64,000 bases of DNA from Trema orientale (GCA_002914845.1 JXTC01000441.1:51306-115305); one strand, 5' to 3'. Counted from the first letter of the stretch, positions 10,690 through 21,232 are shown. The notes: a model not told the origin generated them from the letters alone. A program made the numbers and translations.

Positions 10690-12223
10690 CTACACTGTCT
10701 GTTTCAAAAGCGCAAGTGGAAGAGAAACCTTTCTGATTATTCACTCTGCTATTTTCGACCAAAACGAATATCTTCAAACCCCATTAGCGACTGTCAAAAA
10801 CAGCTCCAAATCGACCGATCGTGGTCTTGGCCAAGACTCCTACGAGGATGGGATTAGTCTCGAAAGGTATGGACTGCGCTATCGTATTCTTGATTTTTTT
10901 TTTGTGTAGAAATGGTGACCTTAATAGGCCTTCAAATCGACCACGAAGCGAACTTTGATTGGGGCCAACGACGACTCGACTTCGTCGAATCGGAGCTCAG
11001 CTCAGCTCATCATTGCTCACAGAGTCTCAGTCGATTCTCACATCGGCTTCTGGCTCTGGGGACTGATGGCTTCAATGAGGCTCCAGCTACTCTAAGAGGG
11101 AGGTTCGTGAACACTATTTGAGGCTCAAGGTTTCCAAATATTAGCCTTGATGACCTCGCCATAGAGTTCTTTGAGTCGGCTGGAGATTAGAGGCTGCTCG
11201 GGTTCGCGTAACTCTGATGTCAGTCCGACGAGTGGTCTGAGTGCACCGTAGAGGCGAAGGAGGTCAGTGGTGAGGTAGGGCTCGAGGTTGACTCGTGGTG
11301 ATGGGAAGGGGAATGTTGGTAGTAATTCTGGTAGTAGTGGAGGAAGCAGATAAATTTCTCAATTTTTTTTGCTTAAAACTTTTCTGGATAATTGTTTTCA
11401 AAAAGTCATAACTTACATTTATTCTGTTTTTCTAATTAGAAAATTTTAGTATAATTATTATGCTTGTAATTGTCCAGAAACTTTTCTGGATGTGTCTGAT
11501 GAAGAAACATGGCTGACAGTAAGAATGCAATTACAGTAAGTCAAAATTCTTTATTTCTTTCTTTTTTTTTTTTTTTTTTTGCATGTATAATTCGGAGAAT
11601 TTAGTGGTTAAGGATGAGAGTGGATTCTCAAAGGTATCTCTTTTGGAAATTTGGAAGTTTTGTCCGTGTTCTTTGGGAGTTCTCCTTCGAATTTAATTTG
11701 CTTTATGGAGGAAAAATTCGTGTTGTGATTTGATACTTAGTTTTCGAGCCTTTACATTTATGGAAATGATTGGGGAATCATTATTGAACTTTTAAGTAAT
11801 AAGTGTTAGATGAACTTGGTTTTTTTGTTTACATCTTTATTTTGGGATATGAATGAGTAGTACAAGTGATACTATTTTGGGATATGAATGAGTAGTATAA
11901 GTGATACAGCTCTCCCTTAGGTCCTTTTGAAACCTTCTTTTTCACATTCCCTTAATTAGATTATTGTTTGTCTGTTGATTTGCAATGATGACTCTATTGA
12001 GTTACAAATATTTCTAAGCCTTTTTTTATGCTAATTATGTTTGAATGGAATGTTAAGCATATGTCACTTGAACCTTCCATTTGCTTGGTTCATTCTATTT
12101 CACCTTCTAGATATTAAAAGGAAGCCCGAAAGAATTGGGCCTTACTAGTAATTGTCTGATATCTACGTTATTGATCAAATTATGTTATTAATTGGATTAC
12201 TGCATGCATCTTTGTGTTATCAG
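10690..12223 (+). other. Possible decayed transcription unit
   Basis: A GC-richer patch at about 10690-11350 contains short open segments (for example 10912-11121) with splice-like junctions, such as CGAAAGGTATGG near 10860-10871, but no recognisable protein. It is followed by T-rich intron-like sequence, including a 35-bp tandem duplication, that leads to the exon-like block at 12224. Together this could be the 5' part of an uncharacterised or broken gene. The evidence is composition and splice-like signals only. Confidence 0.25.
11839..11907 (+). repeat. 35-bp tandem duplication
   Basis: Two adjacent copies of a 35-bp phrase containing TTTTGGGATATGAATGAGTAG differ at one visible position (TACAAG versus TATAAG). 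It lies in T-rich intron-like sequence. Confidence 0.85.
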
Positions 12224-12475
12224 ATGCTGGTGAGCATTATTGATCAGCTTGGAACAGGAGGCATTGGTTATATTTTGCCATTTAGCAAAGGAGATCATGA
12301 TGAAGAATGGAGGCATTCAATTGCTTCCATGACTGCAGAAGAACTTACTGAGGCCATAGATGCTGTGGATGATGAGATGGAAATAGGTCCAGATAATGGT
12401 ATTCTCCTACCTCTTGGAGATATGAATCTTGTTTTAGAAGATGACAACGTTGAATTAATTGACTTTGACATAGCG
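12224..12475 (+). CDS. Orphan exon-like block, 84 codons, function unknown
   Basis: An 84-codon stretch of exactly 252 bp stays open and is bounded by a candidate 3' splice site (TGTGTTATCAG before ATGCTG) and a candidate 5' splice site (ATAGCG then GTATGG). Both flanks fall in the same phase. The peptide is acidic, with a hydrophobic start (MLVSIIDQLG), a central EEWRHSIASMTAEELTEAID segment and a Glu/Asp-rich end. Codon use looks coding-like and differs from the flanking DNA. The frame stays open to a stop at 12598, so a retained-intron or terminal-exon form is possible. I do not recognise the family. It may be one exon of a gene whose other exons I cannot see, or a gene fragment. Confidence 0.35.
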
Positions 12476-12598
12476 GTATGGTTAGCTAGAACGCTTCAGT
12501 TCAAAAGTGGTGAAATTACATTTGTACAAACTAATTATTATAAATCTGTTTATGAGCCTAGAATGCTTCAGTTCAAAAGCGATGACTTTGTACACTGA

Positions 12599-13457
12599 CA
12601 TGGTTTTATTATAAAATTAGTTTGTGTTAGAAAAATATCATAAAGCTATTTTTATCCAATGTGAAAGAATATTTTGCTCTTGTAAAATTGGCACATTGTT
12701 ATCCAATGTGTTTGAAAAAAAAAAAAAAATAGATAGACACAAATGCATTGAGACTAATAGTCACAAATCAGAGTTATATGAGATAAAATTATGACTACCA
12801 TGAATCGTGTGACCGAATGTATCACATATATGACTACTACTAAAGAAAATGATATAGGTTTTCTTGTAAATTTAGATTTGTGACTTGGACTTATAAATTA
12901 AGGTAAAATGTAAAGATGGTACAAAGCGCAATAAGAGAATCTCATAACATTTGTAACGATGTAAAACATACTGTGACTTTGAGTCATAAAATTATGACCA
13001 TGTGTAAAATTTGTGACAATATTTGTAACGACGTAAAACAAACTATGGTTACTTGTAACAAAATTATGACAAACAGTAATAAAATAGTGAATAATATAGC
13101 AATTTAAAATATACCGAGAAAATGTATCAAAAAAATTGTGACCATTTTTCACAAAATTATGACACTACAAATATCTTGAAAACTCATAATGTTTGTGACT
13201 GTCAGTAATAAAGTGTAAAATGACAAAAGAATAGTTTCGGAATGACGATTTTTTCTCGCTCCAAAAGAGACTGCAAAAGTCATTTTTTCGTACTATAAAA
13301 GTCATAAAAAAAAAAGGACTAAAAAAGTTCACTTGCCAAGAAAACGGATTAGTCGCCTCAATTTCCCCGCATTTAAGTAAGGGAAAATTAGAAAATATAC
13401 GGTATTTCTGAAAAAAAATAGAAAAATACGGTGCATTTGTGTTCTTCACGGTGCAGT
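12599..13457. other. AT-rich stretch with repetitive gtgac/gtcac words
   Basis: Words such as TGTGAC, AGTCACAAA, AATTATGAC and TTTGTAACGA recur from about 12740 to 13240, giving overlapping short frames on both strands that are not genes. Similar vocabulary occurs at 42360-42680. It is probably degraded non-coding transposon sequence. No termini were found. Confidence 0.4.
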
Positions 13458-13681
13458 ACGGTTTTTATTAGAAAAATATTGTTTTTTAAAAAATATTTAT
13501 AAAAATATCATTTTTCAAAATAGTAACTAGTTTCTAATAACTAGTTTCCAGTAATCGAAGATATTTATAACTGGTATATAACTGGTAACCAGTTTCCAAA
13601 AATTGGTAATAAGTAACTATTTTAAAAATGATAATTTTCTAAATATTTTTTAAAAAGTGATATTTGCCTAATTAAAACCGT
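13458..13681. mobile_element. Foldback/MITE-like inverted repeat, ~224 bp
   Basis: The first ~50 bp (ACGGTTTTTATTAGAAAAATAT...) is mirrored by the last ~50 bp (reverse complement ACGGTTTTAATTAGGCAAATATC...), leaving a ~120-bp centre that itself contains palindromic ACTGGTAACCAGT. Long arms and short length suggest a foldback element or MITE. No target duplication is clear. It sits about 0.1 kb upstream of the site II motifs of the NMD3 promoter. Confidence 0.55.
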
Positions 13682-13771
13682 ACAAAAATGGAAAAAATTC
13701 TAACTTCCGTATTTTTGTAATTCTTTTCGGTTTTTGTAGGTATAAGTGTTAGAAACGTTCTAAGTTAATGT

Positions 13772-13947
13772 GGCCCAACAGTGAGTTATAGAGAAGGCCC
13801 AACTCTTTGAAGTCTAAAATGAGCACATGGCTTAGTTCATTGAAGTAAAGCCCAAACACCGCGATTTAAGTCGCAACATATTTCTACACGTGCGATGTAG
13901 GTTATGTGCATTAATATTATCAATCTTCATTCTCCTCTCACTGGGCC
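13772..13947 (+). promoter_or_regulatory. Cluster of four site II (TGGGCC/T) motifs, NMD3 promoter
   Basis: GGCCCA occurs at 13772-13777 and 13796-13801, AGCCCA at 13849-13854, and TGGGCC at 13942-13947, all upstream of the NMD3 leader. Site II elements (TGGGCC/T) are established promoter motifs of plant ribosomal-protein and ribosome-biogenesis genes and are bound by TCP factors. Their clustering ahead of a ribosome export factor fits co-regulation with the translation machinery. I did not find a convincing telo-box nearby. Confidence 0.65.
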
Positions 13948-14267
13948 GCACAGAGTCGCTCGCATCTCCCTCCCAACTCAGACTAAAGACCATCTCTCTC
14001 TCAGCCTCTCTTTTCGCCGTCCCACCGGCCTTTCTCTCGCCTTCTCGTGCTCTCCACGGACCCATCGTAATTTTTTTGTTTTCTTTTTTCCTATGGTTTG
14101 TTTTGCTTGAACTATTTCAGCAAAAAAAAAAAAAAAAAAAAAGAAAAGGAAAAAACGACCCGTAAACCTTTCGGTTCGGCTGCGCCGTCCTACTCCTCTC
14201 TTCCTCCCTCTCGGCTCTCTTTTTTGAGTTTCCATTTCGCCGTCTCAGCTCAGCTCAGCTCGCTCAG

Positions 14268-15085
14268 GTAAATTCATCTCTCTCTCTCTCTCTCTAAAAG
14301 CTCTGACTTTTATTTGTGTGGTTTGAAAAGATTAGCAGTAGATAATGATTTGGGAGTCGCCCCAACAGGAACCACAATTACTTTTATTATTTTTTTTTTG
14401 GTGCGCGATATGGGGTTTTTGTTTTTTCATTGTTCAGATTTTAGATATTCCACATGCGATTAAGCTTTTGTGATTTTACTTTAATTTTTTTAGTTTGCCC
14501 CTATTCTGAGTTTTGAAGTGATTGAATTCCATTTTATCTAAACATGTTACGTCAATGGATCATTGTTTTTCATCAATGATTTTTGGATTTTTTTCCGTAT
14601 TACCAAAGTCTTCTTCTTGGACTGTTGGCAGCCTAGGATTTTGAGTCTTGGGTTTCGAAGTGAAATGAAATCTTGGGGGTCTTTTAAAAATATTGTTTTG
14701 AGAGAATGTTTACCATTTGTTTCACTTTTAAATCTATAGAATAAAAATGTAACCAAACAAGCAAATAAATAAAATGTTTTGAGCAACTTTATCTTATAAT
14801 GTGTTATTGGTGAAAATTTGTTACTTTTTCCAAGTACAATTACATCTTATGGAGAGTTGTTTCCTTTTGAAAGTCTCTAAGTTGAAAATATTGTGCATTT
14901 TGGCCTGTTCAGAACACAAGATTTTAGCAGAAAAGGACAGACATAAAGGTTGGTATACATATCGTTGCCTCATCTCTCCTTGGCTTTACTTCCTATCGTT
15001 TGGTCTATTCTCTTACTACTATCTTTTGTCTTTCCTATCGTTTGGTCTATTCTCTTACTACTATCTTTTGTCTTTGTGTTACTAG
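14268..15085 (+). other. Probable 5'-UTR intron of NMD3
   Basis: A CT-rich leader (13920-14267) ends CTCGCTCAG and is followed by GTAAATTC, a good 5' splice site with a TC run just downstream. A pyrimidine-rich tract ends in TTGTGTTACTAG at 15085, two bases before the NMD3 start codon. The intron lies wholly in the leader and explains why the frame upstream of 15088 is not protein. The last ~95 bp include a 42-bp perfect tandem duplication. Confidence 0.6.
14991..15074 (+). repeat. Perfect 42-bp tandem duplication in the 3' splice region
   Basis: The 42-bp segment starting TCCTATCGTTTGGTCTATTC at 14991 is repeated without change from 15033 to 15074. It duplicates the pyrimidine tract and a possible CTAC branch region just upstream of the CTAG acceptor of the probable NMD3 leader intron. 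The absence of differences suggests a recent event. Confidence 0.95.
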
Positions 15086-15087
15086 CC

Positions 15088-16608
15088 ATGGCTCAAGAAG
15101 CGGGTATGTTTATGGTTAATCAGACAGTTGGCAGCGTTCTCTGTTGCAAATGTGGTATTCCAATGGCACCAAACGCTGCCAATATGTGCGTGAGATGTTT
15201 GCGTTCCGAAGTTGATATTACTGAAGGTTTGCAGAAGCATGTTATCATAATCCATTGTCCTGAGTGTGATAGCTACCTGCAGCCACCAAGAACCTGGATT
15301 AAAGCCCAACTAGAATCGAAGGAGCTCTTAACCTTTTGTGTCAAGAGGCTGAAGAACTTGAATAAGGTTAGATTGGTGCATGCTGAGTTTATTTGGACCG
15401 AGCCACACTCCAAAAGGATCAAGGTGAAGCTGAAAGTTCAGAAAGAGGTTCTTAATGGAGCGGTGCTCGAGCAATCTTATGTTGTTGAATTTGTTCAGCA
15501 AGAACATATGTGTGAATCTTGTATGAGGGTTCAGGCCAACCCTGATCAATGGGTAGCAGCTGTCCAACTTCGCCAACATGTTTCCCATAGACGTACCTTC
15601 TTTTATTTGGAGCAGATGATTTTGAAGCATGGTGCTGCTGCCGCTGCTATAAAGATAAAGCAAATGGATCAAGGTATTGACTTCTTTTTTTCTAACCGGA
15701 GCCATGGTGTGAAATTTGTGGAGTTCATAGGCAAAGTTGCTCCAGTTAGGAGTCGGCACGACAAACAGCTTGTGTCCCATGACCCTAAGAGTAATAACTA
15801 CAATTACAAGTATACTTTCTCTGTTGAAATATCTCCTATATGCCGTGAGGATTTGATATGTCTGCCTCCCAAAGTAGCAGTAAGTCTTGGAAATCTTGGT
15901 CCTTTGGTGATTTGCACAAAAGTAACCAACAGTATTGCCTTACTTGATCCATTTACCCTGAGGCACTGTTTTTTGGATGCTGATCAATATTGGAGGGTGT
16001 CCTTTAAATCTCTACTTACTAGTAGGCAGCTTGTGGAGTACATTGTCCTGGATGTCGAGATTGTTAAACCCGAAGTTAATGTTGGTGGCTACACGCTAGC
16101 TGATGCTCAAGTTGCTCGGTTGTCTGATTTTGGGAAGAATGATACTATTTTCTCCATAAGAACACATCTTGGCCATCTTCTAAACCCTGGAGATCATGCT
16201 CTTGGTTATGATTTGTATGCCACCAACAGCAATGACATGGAATTAGAGAAATACAAGGGTCTGGTCCTTCCTGATGCAATTTTAGTAAAGAAGAGCTATG
16301 AAGAAAAACTGCAGAGGAAGCGTGGGAAGCCCCGTTCGTGGAAGCTTAAGTCGCTCAACATGGAAGTTGACGATAAAGGTAAAGGTGAGCAAGAAAAGAT
16401 GAACTCGGAGTATGAACAATTCTTGAAAGATCTGGAGGAGAATCCTGATATGAGGTTCAATATATCTCTGTACCGTAACAAAGAATACCAGCCATCAGAG
16501 GTTGCATCTATGACTGATGGGGAAGATTTACCATCTATTCCATTGGAAGAAATGCTAGCCGATCTTGATATCAGTGAGGATGAAGATGGAGATAGTAACA
16601 TGGTGTGA
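15088..16608 (+). CDS. NMD3: 60S ribosomal export protein NMD3
   Basis: This 506-residue protein is the adaptor that loads onto late pre-60S ribosomal subunits and carries them through the nuclear pore with the exportin CRM1/XPO1. The N-terminus has the paired CxxC zinc-binding motifs of the family: CCKCG near residue 19, CVRC near 35, CPEC near 57 and CESC near 149. The conserved middle follows. A basic stretch near residue 410 (QRKRGKPRSWKLK) fits a nuclear localisation signal, and the acidic tail contains a leucine-rich LEEMLADLDIS segment fitting the CRM1 export signal. Length matches plant NMD3 proteins (about 510 residues). I chose the ATG at 15088 because the open frame upstream is intron: the acceptor CTAG ends at 15085 and the protein from MAQEAGMF onward aligns with the family start. 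The frame is uninterrupted and looks functional. Confidence 0.95.
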   Translation: MAQEAGMFMVNQTVGSVLCCKCGIPMAPNAANMCVRCLRSEVDITEGLQKHVIIIHCPECDSYLQPPRTWIKAQLESKELLTFCVKRLKNLNKVRLVHAEFIWTEPHSKRIKVKLKVQKEVLNGAVLEQSYVVEFVQQEHMCESCMRVQANPDQWVAAVQLRQHVSHRRTFFYLEQMILKHGAAAAAIKIKQMDQGIDFFFSNRSHGVKFVEFIGKVAPVRSRHDKQLVSHDPKSNNYNYKYTFSVEISPICREDLICLPPKVAVSLGNLGPLVICTKVTNSIALLDPFTLRHCFLDADQYWRVSFKSLLTSRQLVEYIVLDVEIVKPEVNVGGYTLADAQVARLSDFGKNDTIFSIRTHLGHLLNPGDHALGYDLYATNSNDMELEKYKGLVLPDAILVKKSYEEKLQRKRGKPRSWKLKSLNMEVDDKGKGEQEKMNSEYEQFLKDLEENPDMRFNISLYRNKEYQPSEVASMTDGEDLPSIPLEEMLADLDISEDEDGDSNMV

Positions 16609-18672
16609 TATTGTTTATCTCAACTTAAAAAAATAGAGAACACGACTGGGTGATATAGAAAGCTTTTTATTTATTTATTTTGATAAGTACGAAGCTGTTA
16701 ATTTTGCTTGTTGTTTTCCCTTTCACATCTTTTTATTTACAGTGTTGTTGGTTGGTGTTTGGGTTTTTAAATTTCTATGCATAAGCTAAGCTAAGCCAAT
16801 GTTATACTCTTTTTGCTTTCATTAGATTATTTTGTGGCCTAGACTTATGAACTGCCTGTTCTGCGTCCTTGTGATCATCGAATGTCATTGCCAAGTGAAA
16901 ACAAATTGGAAATTCTGGTGAACACACCTATATCTCAGTTCCAAGTGAACAAAATTTTCAAGAACAGAGAAAAGAGACATGGAACACACCCACGCACATA
17001 TACACATACATATATGATTTATGATTCTGGTTCGAACTAATACTCTTCATATTTGAAGAAAGGACTTGCCTGCCTAATCATTAGCCAAGGTATTCAATAG
17101 CGTTTACAGTGTGAAGTTGGCCACCAAACACGATCCAAGTCGCTAATGCCAGTCACTGTACCCATGTGCGTTGCATGTAAATTTCAGAGTTCAAACAAGT
17201 GAAAGGAAGGAGATATGGTCTATTTAACATAATTGCTTGTTTATATAGGGAGAGACAATATTGAGTTCTGTATATAACTGAAAATTTGCTTGCACATTTT
17301 TTCAACAGGAAACATCAAGCATTTATAATAAGTCTGTCTCAGATACCAATTAAATGTCCTTGAATAAATAATAGCCATTTTTTACTTTTTTTTTTTTCTT
17401 TTAGTTTCAAAGCCTCCATATCTTCATTTTTTTCCTACCTTTTTGTACTCCTCCACGCTTTACTTAATAATGAAAGGCCTAGTGTCTAAAAAAAGATAAA
17501 ATAAAAAAGAAACTAGTCTCCAACCTACTAGTCAGCTTCACTAACAAATTTGGCGGCATAAAGAATAGGCACAAAATCTTCTGTCCAAGAAAGTTGTCCA
17601 TATTTGTGTGCATCCATTAGAATAAGGGCAGGGGCAGAGCTAGGTTGGTAATTGAGTAGGGGCATCCATGAAGCAAAATTTGTGAACAACATATAAATGT
17701 AAAAAATGTAAATAATATTGCCTTTAAACAAATTTATTAGCATATTATATTGCGACCGACGAATTTTCATTCTTTGAAATAGCTAAAAATCAATTTTATT
17801 ATTATTACAATAAAAAGTTTCATAAATTGAAACTGATATGTGATTTTGATTTTAATTAAAATGTATGGGTTTTGTTTTTAAGGTCTATTATTAAAAATTA
17901 AAACTAATTTTTTAAATTTATAAATATAGGTCAGTCTTTGAGTTGACATAATATGAACATCAGGAAGTTGGCTTGAGTGGCACTTTGATGATTGGTGTTA
18001 GTTTTATAGCAAATTTTTCTAAACAAAAATAATTATAAAATTAATATATTTCTTTAAAGCTGCTACTTATGGATGTATCACAATAAATATTTAGATTTTG
18101 TATCTTAAACTTTAAGAGCTTTCAAATGCATGCGTATATAAATTTGAAATTTTAGCAGGGCAATGTCTATAAGTTCAAAATTTTATAAAAGGGTAAAACG
18201 TATTTTTAATCTAATTTACTTGTGGCTTTGCCACTGAATAGGGGCACACCATGTAAAAAACAAGAAAAACGGATGGATCCATAGATTGTTAAGTTAACTT
18301 TTACATTTTTCAAATGATGCGATAGAAGATCTTTATCCTAAAAGTAGTTCATCTCCAGAACTAACAAAACAAAATCTATTACATCGAATTCAACAATATA
18401 ACATCCATGAACTACCTTTTGTACAGTTATTACATCTCTTTAATGGTCACCTCTGTAAGACTCTAATAACATATTTGATTCAAATTCGTTAATTTGATCT
18501 TTCATCTCGCTAAAATCAAAGATTGAGTTTAAATTAACTTTGTCAATTTCTTCATTAGTGTTACTTGAGTCAAAAATTGAATCCAACTAAAAAATAATCA
18601 CTTTGTCTTTCATGTTGCTCGAGTCATAGATTATATCTAACTCAAACAATCCGACTCTTGTGATTTGTTTTA
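16609..18672. other. NMD3 3' flank and AT-rich intergenic DNA
   Basis: The first few hundred bases are T-rich 3'-UTR-like sequence. Beyond about 17000 I see no gene. Short GGCAGAGCTAGG and GGCTTTGCCACTGAATAGGGGC words at 17632 and 18225 resemble ends of a common plant repeat, but they are in direct, not inverted, orientation and no element could be defined. The stretch ends at the TTTTC target site of the copia element. Confidence 0.4.
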
Positions 18673-18677
18673 TTTTC

Positions 18678-19291
18678 TGTTGATATATGTGAACATGTGT
18701 GAACAAATCTATGTAAACACATGTGAACATATGTGTAAACAAATGCTTACTAACTAGCCGTCATAGTAATAGAAAAAAAGACAACCGTAATAGTAATAGT
18801 GAAAATGGCAGCCGTAATAGCAATAGTAAAAGGTGGTGTTCTTACTACTTTTCAAGTTCTATAAATACGGAAGTTTCATCACTTGTTTTGTATCCCAAAA
18901 ATTAGAAGTATTTCAAGTTCTCTCTTCTGATTAAATCCTTTCTTTTCTCTTTGTTTCTCCTTTCAAAGAGGGTAGAGTTTCTTTGTGAAAGAGGAGATTT
19001 CAAAGAGTGTCAGTGTAAGATGTGAGTGAGAGAATACTTGTGAGAAAGTGCTTGAGTGTATTGGGGTCATTGGGTAGAAAAGAGAGAAATCTATGTGATT
19101 GTAGAAACTTTTCATATAGTAAAATTCTTTTCTGAGAAACAGTGGTTTTTCTCATGATTTGAGAGTTTTCTACTTAAATTCCTATGTTGTGAGATTGATT
19201 TATATTCCTGTTATTATTTCTCTATTATTCTGACATTTCTTTAAAGTGAGATCCTAAGAGCGGCGAATCTGGATCGGTCAGATTCCCAACA
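18678..19291 (+). repeat. 5' LTR of the gag-only copia element
   Basis: The 614-bp LTR has TG...CA ends. A TATA-like CTATAAATACGG sits at about 18859-18870, and the pyrimidine/GT-rich leader that follows is shared with the 3' LTR. It begins with a run of near-repeats of GTGAACA(T/C)(A/G)TGTG. Confidence 0.9.
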
Positions 19292-19434
19292 AGTAGTATC
19301 AGAACAGGGTTCTTCGGTGTACTATAGCTTAGTGTTAGTCTAAGAAATTCTCTATAAGGAGGCTGTATTCAAGTGGGAGCATTTGAACCCTTTAATCATT
19401 TTTAAAAATTTTCTTAGCAGTTTTCAAGCTAGAA

Positions 19435-20225
19435 GTGCGAAGCGAGATGTCAGGAAACAAGACTTCAATTCCAGTTAGAGCTGATGTGGAGAAATTTGAT
19501 GAGAACATCAATTTTGGCTTGTGGCAAATACAAATCAAGGATTTATTGATTCAATCTGGATTGCACAAAGTTTTGAAAGGCAAAGAAGCTTACAAGGGCA
19601 AAGATTCTAAGAAATCCAGTATGAGCAATGAAGACTGGGATGATCTGGATGAAAAAGCTACAAGTACGATACATATATATCTGGCCAAAAATGTCCTCGC
19701 AAATGTGCTTGGAATAATGGCGGCCAAAGATCTCTAGGGAAAGCTTGGAGAATTGGATTAGGTAAAAGGTCTCAAATCGAGTGTACTTGAAGGAGTACTT
19801 TCATAAACTGCGTATGAATGAAGGTACGAAAATTTCTGATCATCTTAGTATCTTGAATGGTATCGTTTCTGAGCTGGAGGCTATTAGAGTAGAGATTAAA
19901 GATGAAGATAAGGCATTGCGATTCATCTGGTCTCTTCTACCTTCCTATGAGCATATGAAACCTATTTTGGTACATGAGAAGGAGATTGTGATTTTTTCTG
20001 AGGTCAAAAGTAAACTTTTGTCTAAAGAAAGAAGGCTGATAGGTGGTGGAAGTAATGTTCCATCTGAAGGCTCAGCATTGACAGTTGACACTAGGAAGAA
20101 AAATTCCATGAAAAAGAATGTAATCTGCTAGGTAATCTAGGCACCTGAAAAGAAATTGTCAAAAAGGTGGAGCGGGTTCGGCTAAAAACTCCAAATCTAG
20201 TGATGCTACTAATATTGTCTCCTAT
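19435..20225 (+). pseudogene. Copia gag (UBN2-type), broken
   Basis: The first block (19435-19737) encodes a gag N-terminus with the motif FDENINFGLWQIQIKDLL typical of UBN2-family copia gag. It is followed by in-frame stops and a frame change near 19735-19780. The second block (19781-20131) continues the gag core with YLKEYFHKLRMNEG and LSILNGIVSELEAI. Remains of the CCHC zinc knuckle (HLKRNCQKGG, about 20150-20178) and the start of a protease-like segment are visible in another frame. The protein cannot be made as it stands. The breaks are a stop near 19735, a second near 19760, and a shift near 20125. Confidence 0.85.
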
Positions 20226-20616
20226 GATGGAGACGATGATCTTGTCCTTGGTTCACGATATGTGCATCCTCATGGTGTACCGCATATCTCCAAAGATGCC
20301 ATGAAAAAAGATGTGTCACAATTAGCGGCAGCAAGTTTGCACACAAGCATGAGTTTGGCATTGATATAAGGCGTATGCTGAATGATGTCGATGGCTGATA
20401 GACTCTCGGAGAAGCTAAACGTGGGAGTCAGCACCATAGTTATCAGCAAGGTTCTTTCGACATGAGCCAAGATGAAAATCTTAGAATTCGTCAATTCTAA
20501 GTAGTATACTCATATAGTAGAGTATGATTGGCAGTAAAGACAATGATAGCAACATAAGCTATGAGATGAGATCGTATGTGAAGACGTGATTGAAATCAAG
20601 TCTTCAAGTGAGAGAT

Positions 20617-21232
20617 TGTTGATGTATGTGAACATGTGTGAATAGATCTATATAAACATATGTGAACATATGTGTAAAAACAAATGCTCACCAACTAGCC
20701 ATCATAGTAATAGTAAAAATGGCAGCTGTAATAGCAATAGTAAAAAAGGCAGCCGTAAAAGTAATAATAAAAAGTGATGTTCTCACTACTTTTCAAGTTC
20801 TATAAATACAGGTTCTTCATCACTTGTTTTGTATCCCAAAAATTAGAAGCATTTCAAGTTCTCTCTTCTAATTAAATCATTTCTTTTCTCTTTATTTCTC
20901 GTTTCAATGAGAGTAGAGTTTCTTTGTAAAAGAGGAGGTTTCAAAGAATGTTTGTGTAAGGTGTGAGTGAGAGAATACTTGTAAGAAAGTGCTTGGGTGT
21001 ATTAAGGTTATTGGGTAGAAAAGATGGAAATCTATGTGATTATAGAAACTTTTCATATAGTAAAATTCTTTTCTGAGAGACAATGGTTTTTCTCCTGATT
21101 TGAGAGTTTTCCACTTAAATTTTTATGTTGTGAGATTGATTTATATTTCTGTTATTATTTCTTTATTATTTTGACATTTCTTTGAAATGAGATCCTAGGA
21201 GCGGCGAATCTAAGTCGGTCAGATTCCCAACA
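20617..21232 (+). repeat. 3' LTR of the gag-only copia element
   Basis: The 616-bp partner of the LTR at 18678-19291 has the same ends and the same TATA region. Scattered substitutions and small indels between the two, for example in the first 40 bp and around 20730-20770, show an insertion of some age. Confidence 0.9.

Larger units (their letters stand above)
18678..21232 (+). mobile_element. Gag-only non-autonomous copia LTR retrotransposon (TR-GAG-like)
   Basis: The element is structurally complete: two LTRs (18678-19291 and 20617-21232, each starting TGTTGAT and ending CCCAACA), a primer site just after the 5' LTR (AGTAGTATCAGAACAGGG, resembling the initiator-Met tRNA site), a purine tract (AAGTGAGAGA) just before the 3' LTR, and the duplication TTTTC on both flanks (18673-18677 and 21233-21237). 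Only 1.3 kb separates the LTRs, and it encodes a gag, now broken, plus remains of the zinc knuckle and the first residues of the protease. Integrase, reverse transcriptase and RNase H are absent. It must have used enzymes from a related copia element. Confidence 0.9.

Noticed and set aside
12898..13152. Overlapping frames on both strands with repeated His/Asn-rich peptides
   Set aside because: They come from a short-word repeat (TTATGAC/GTCATAA) that is open on both strands; no gene-like feature.
13890..14235. Overlapping frames on both strands near 14 kb
   Set aside because: They arise from the CT-rich NMD3 promoter/leader and an A-run; strands and frames overlap without any domain.
14950..15087. 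N-terminal extension of the NMD3 frame from an ATG at 14950
   Set aside because: This part is pyrimidine-rich intron sequence with a 42-bp duplication ending in an acceptor at 15085. The extra peptide is unrelated to NMD3 N-termini.
17528..17770. 80-codon minus-strand frame
   Set aside because: No family resemblance, AT-rich composition like its surroundings, and no promoter or splice evidence.
17632..18262. Pair of AGGGGC-containing phrases as transposon termini
   Set aside because: They are in direct, not inverted, orientation and have no shared flanking duplication.
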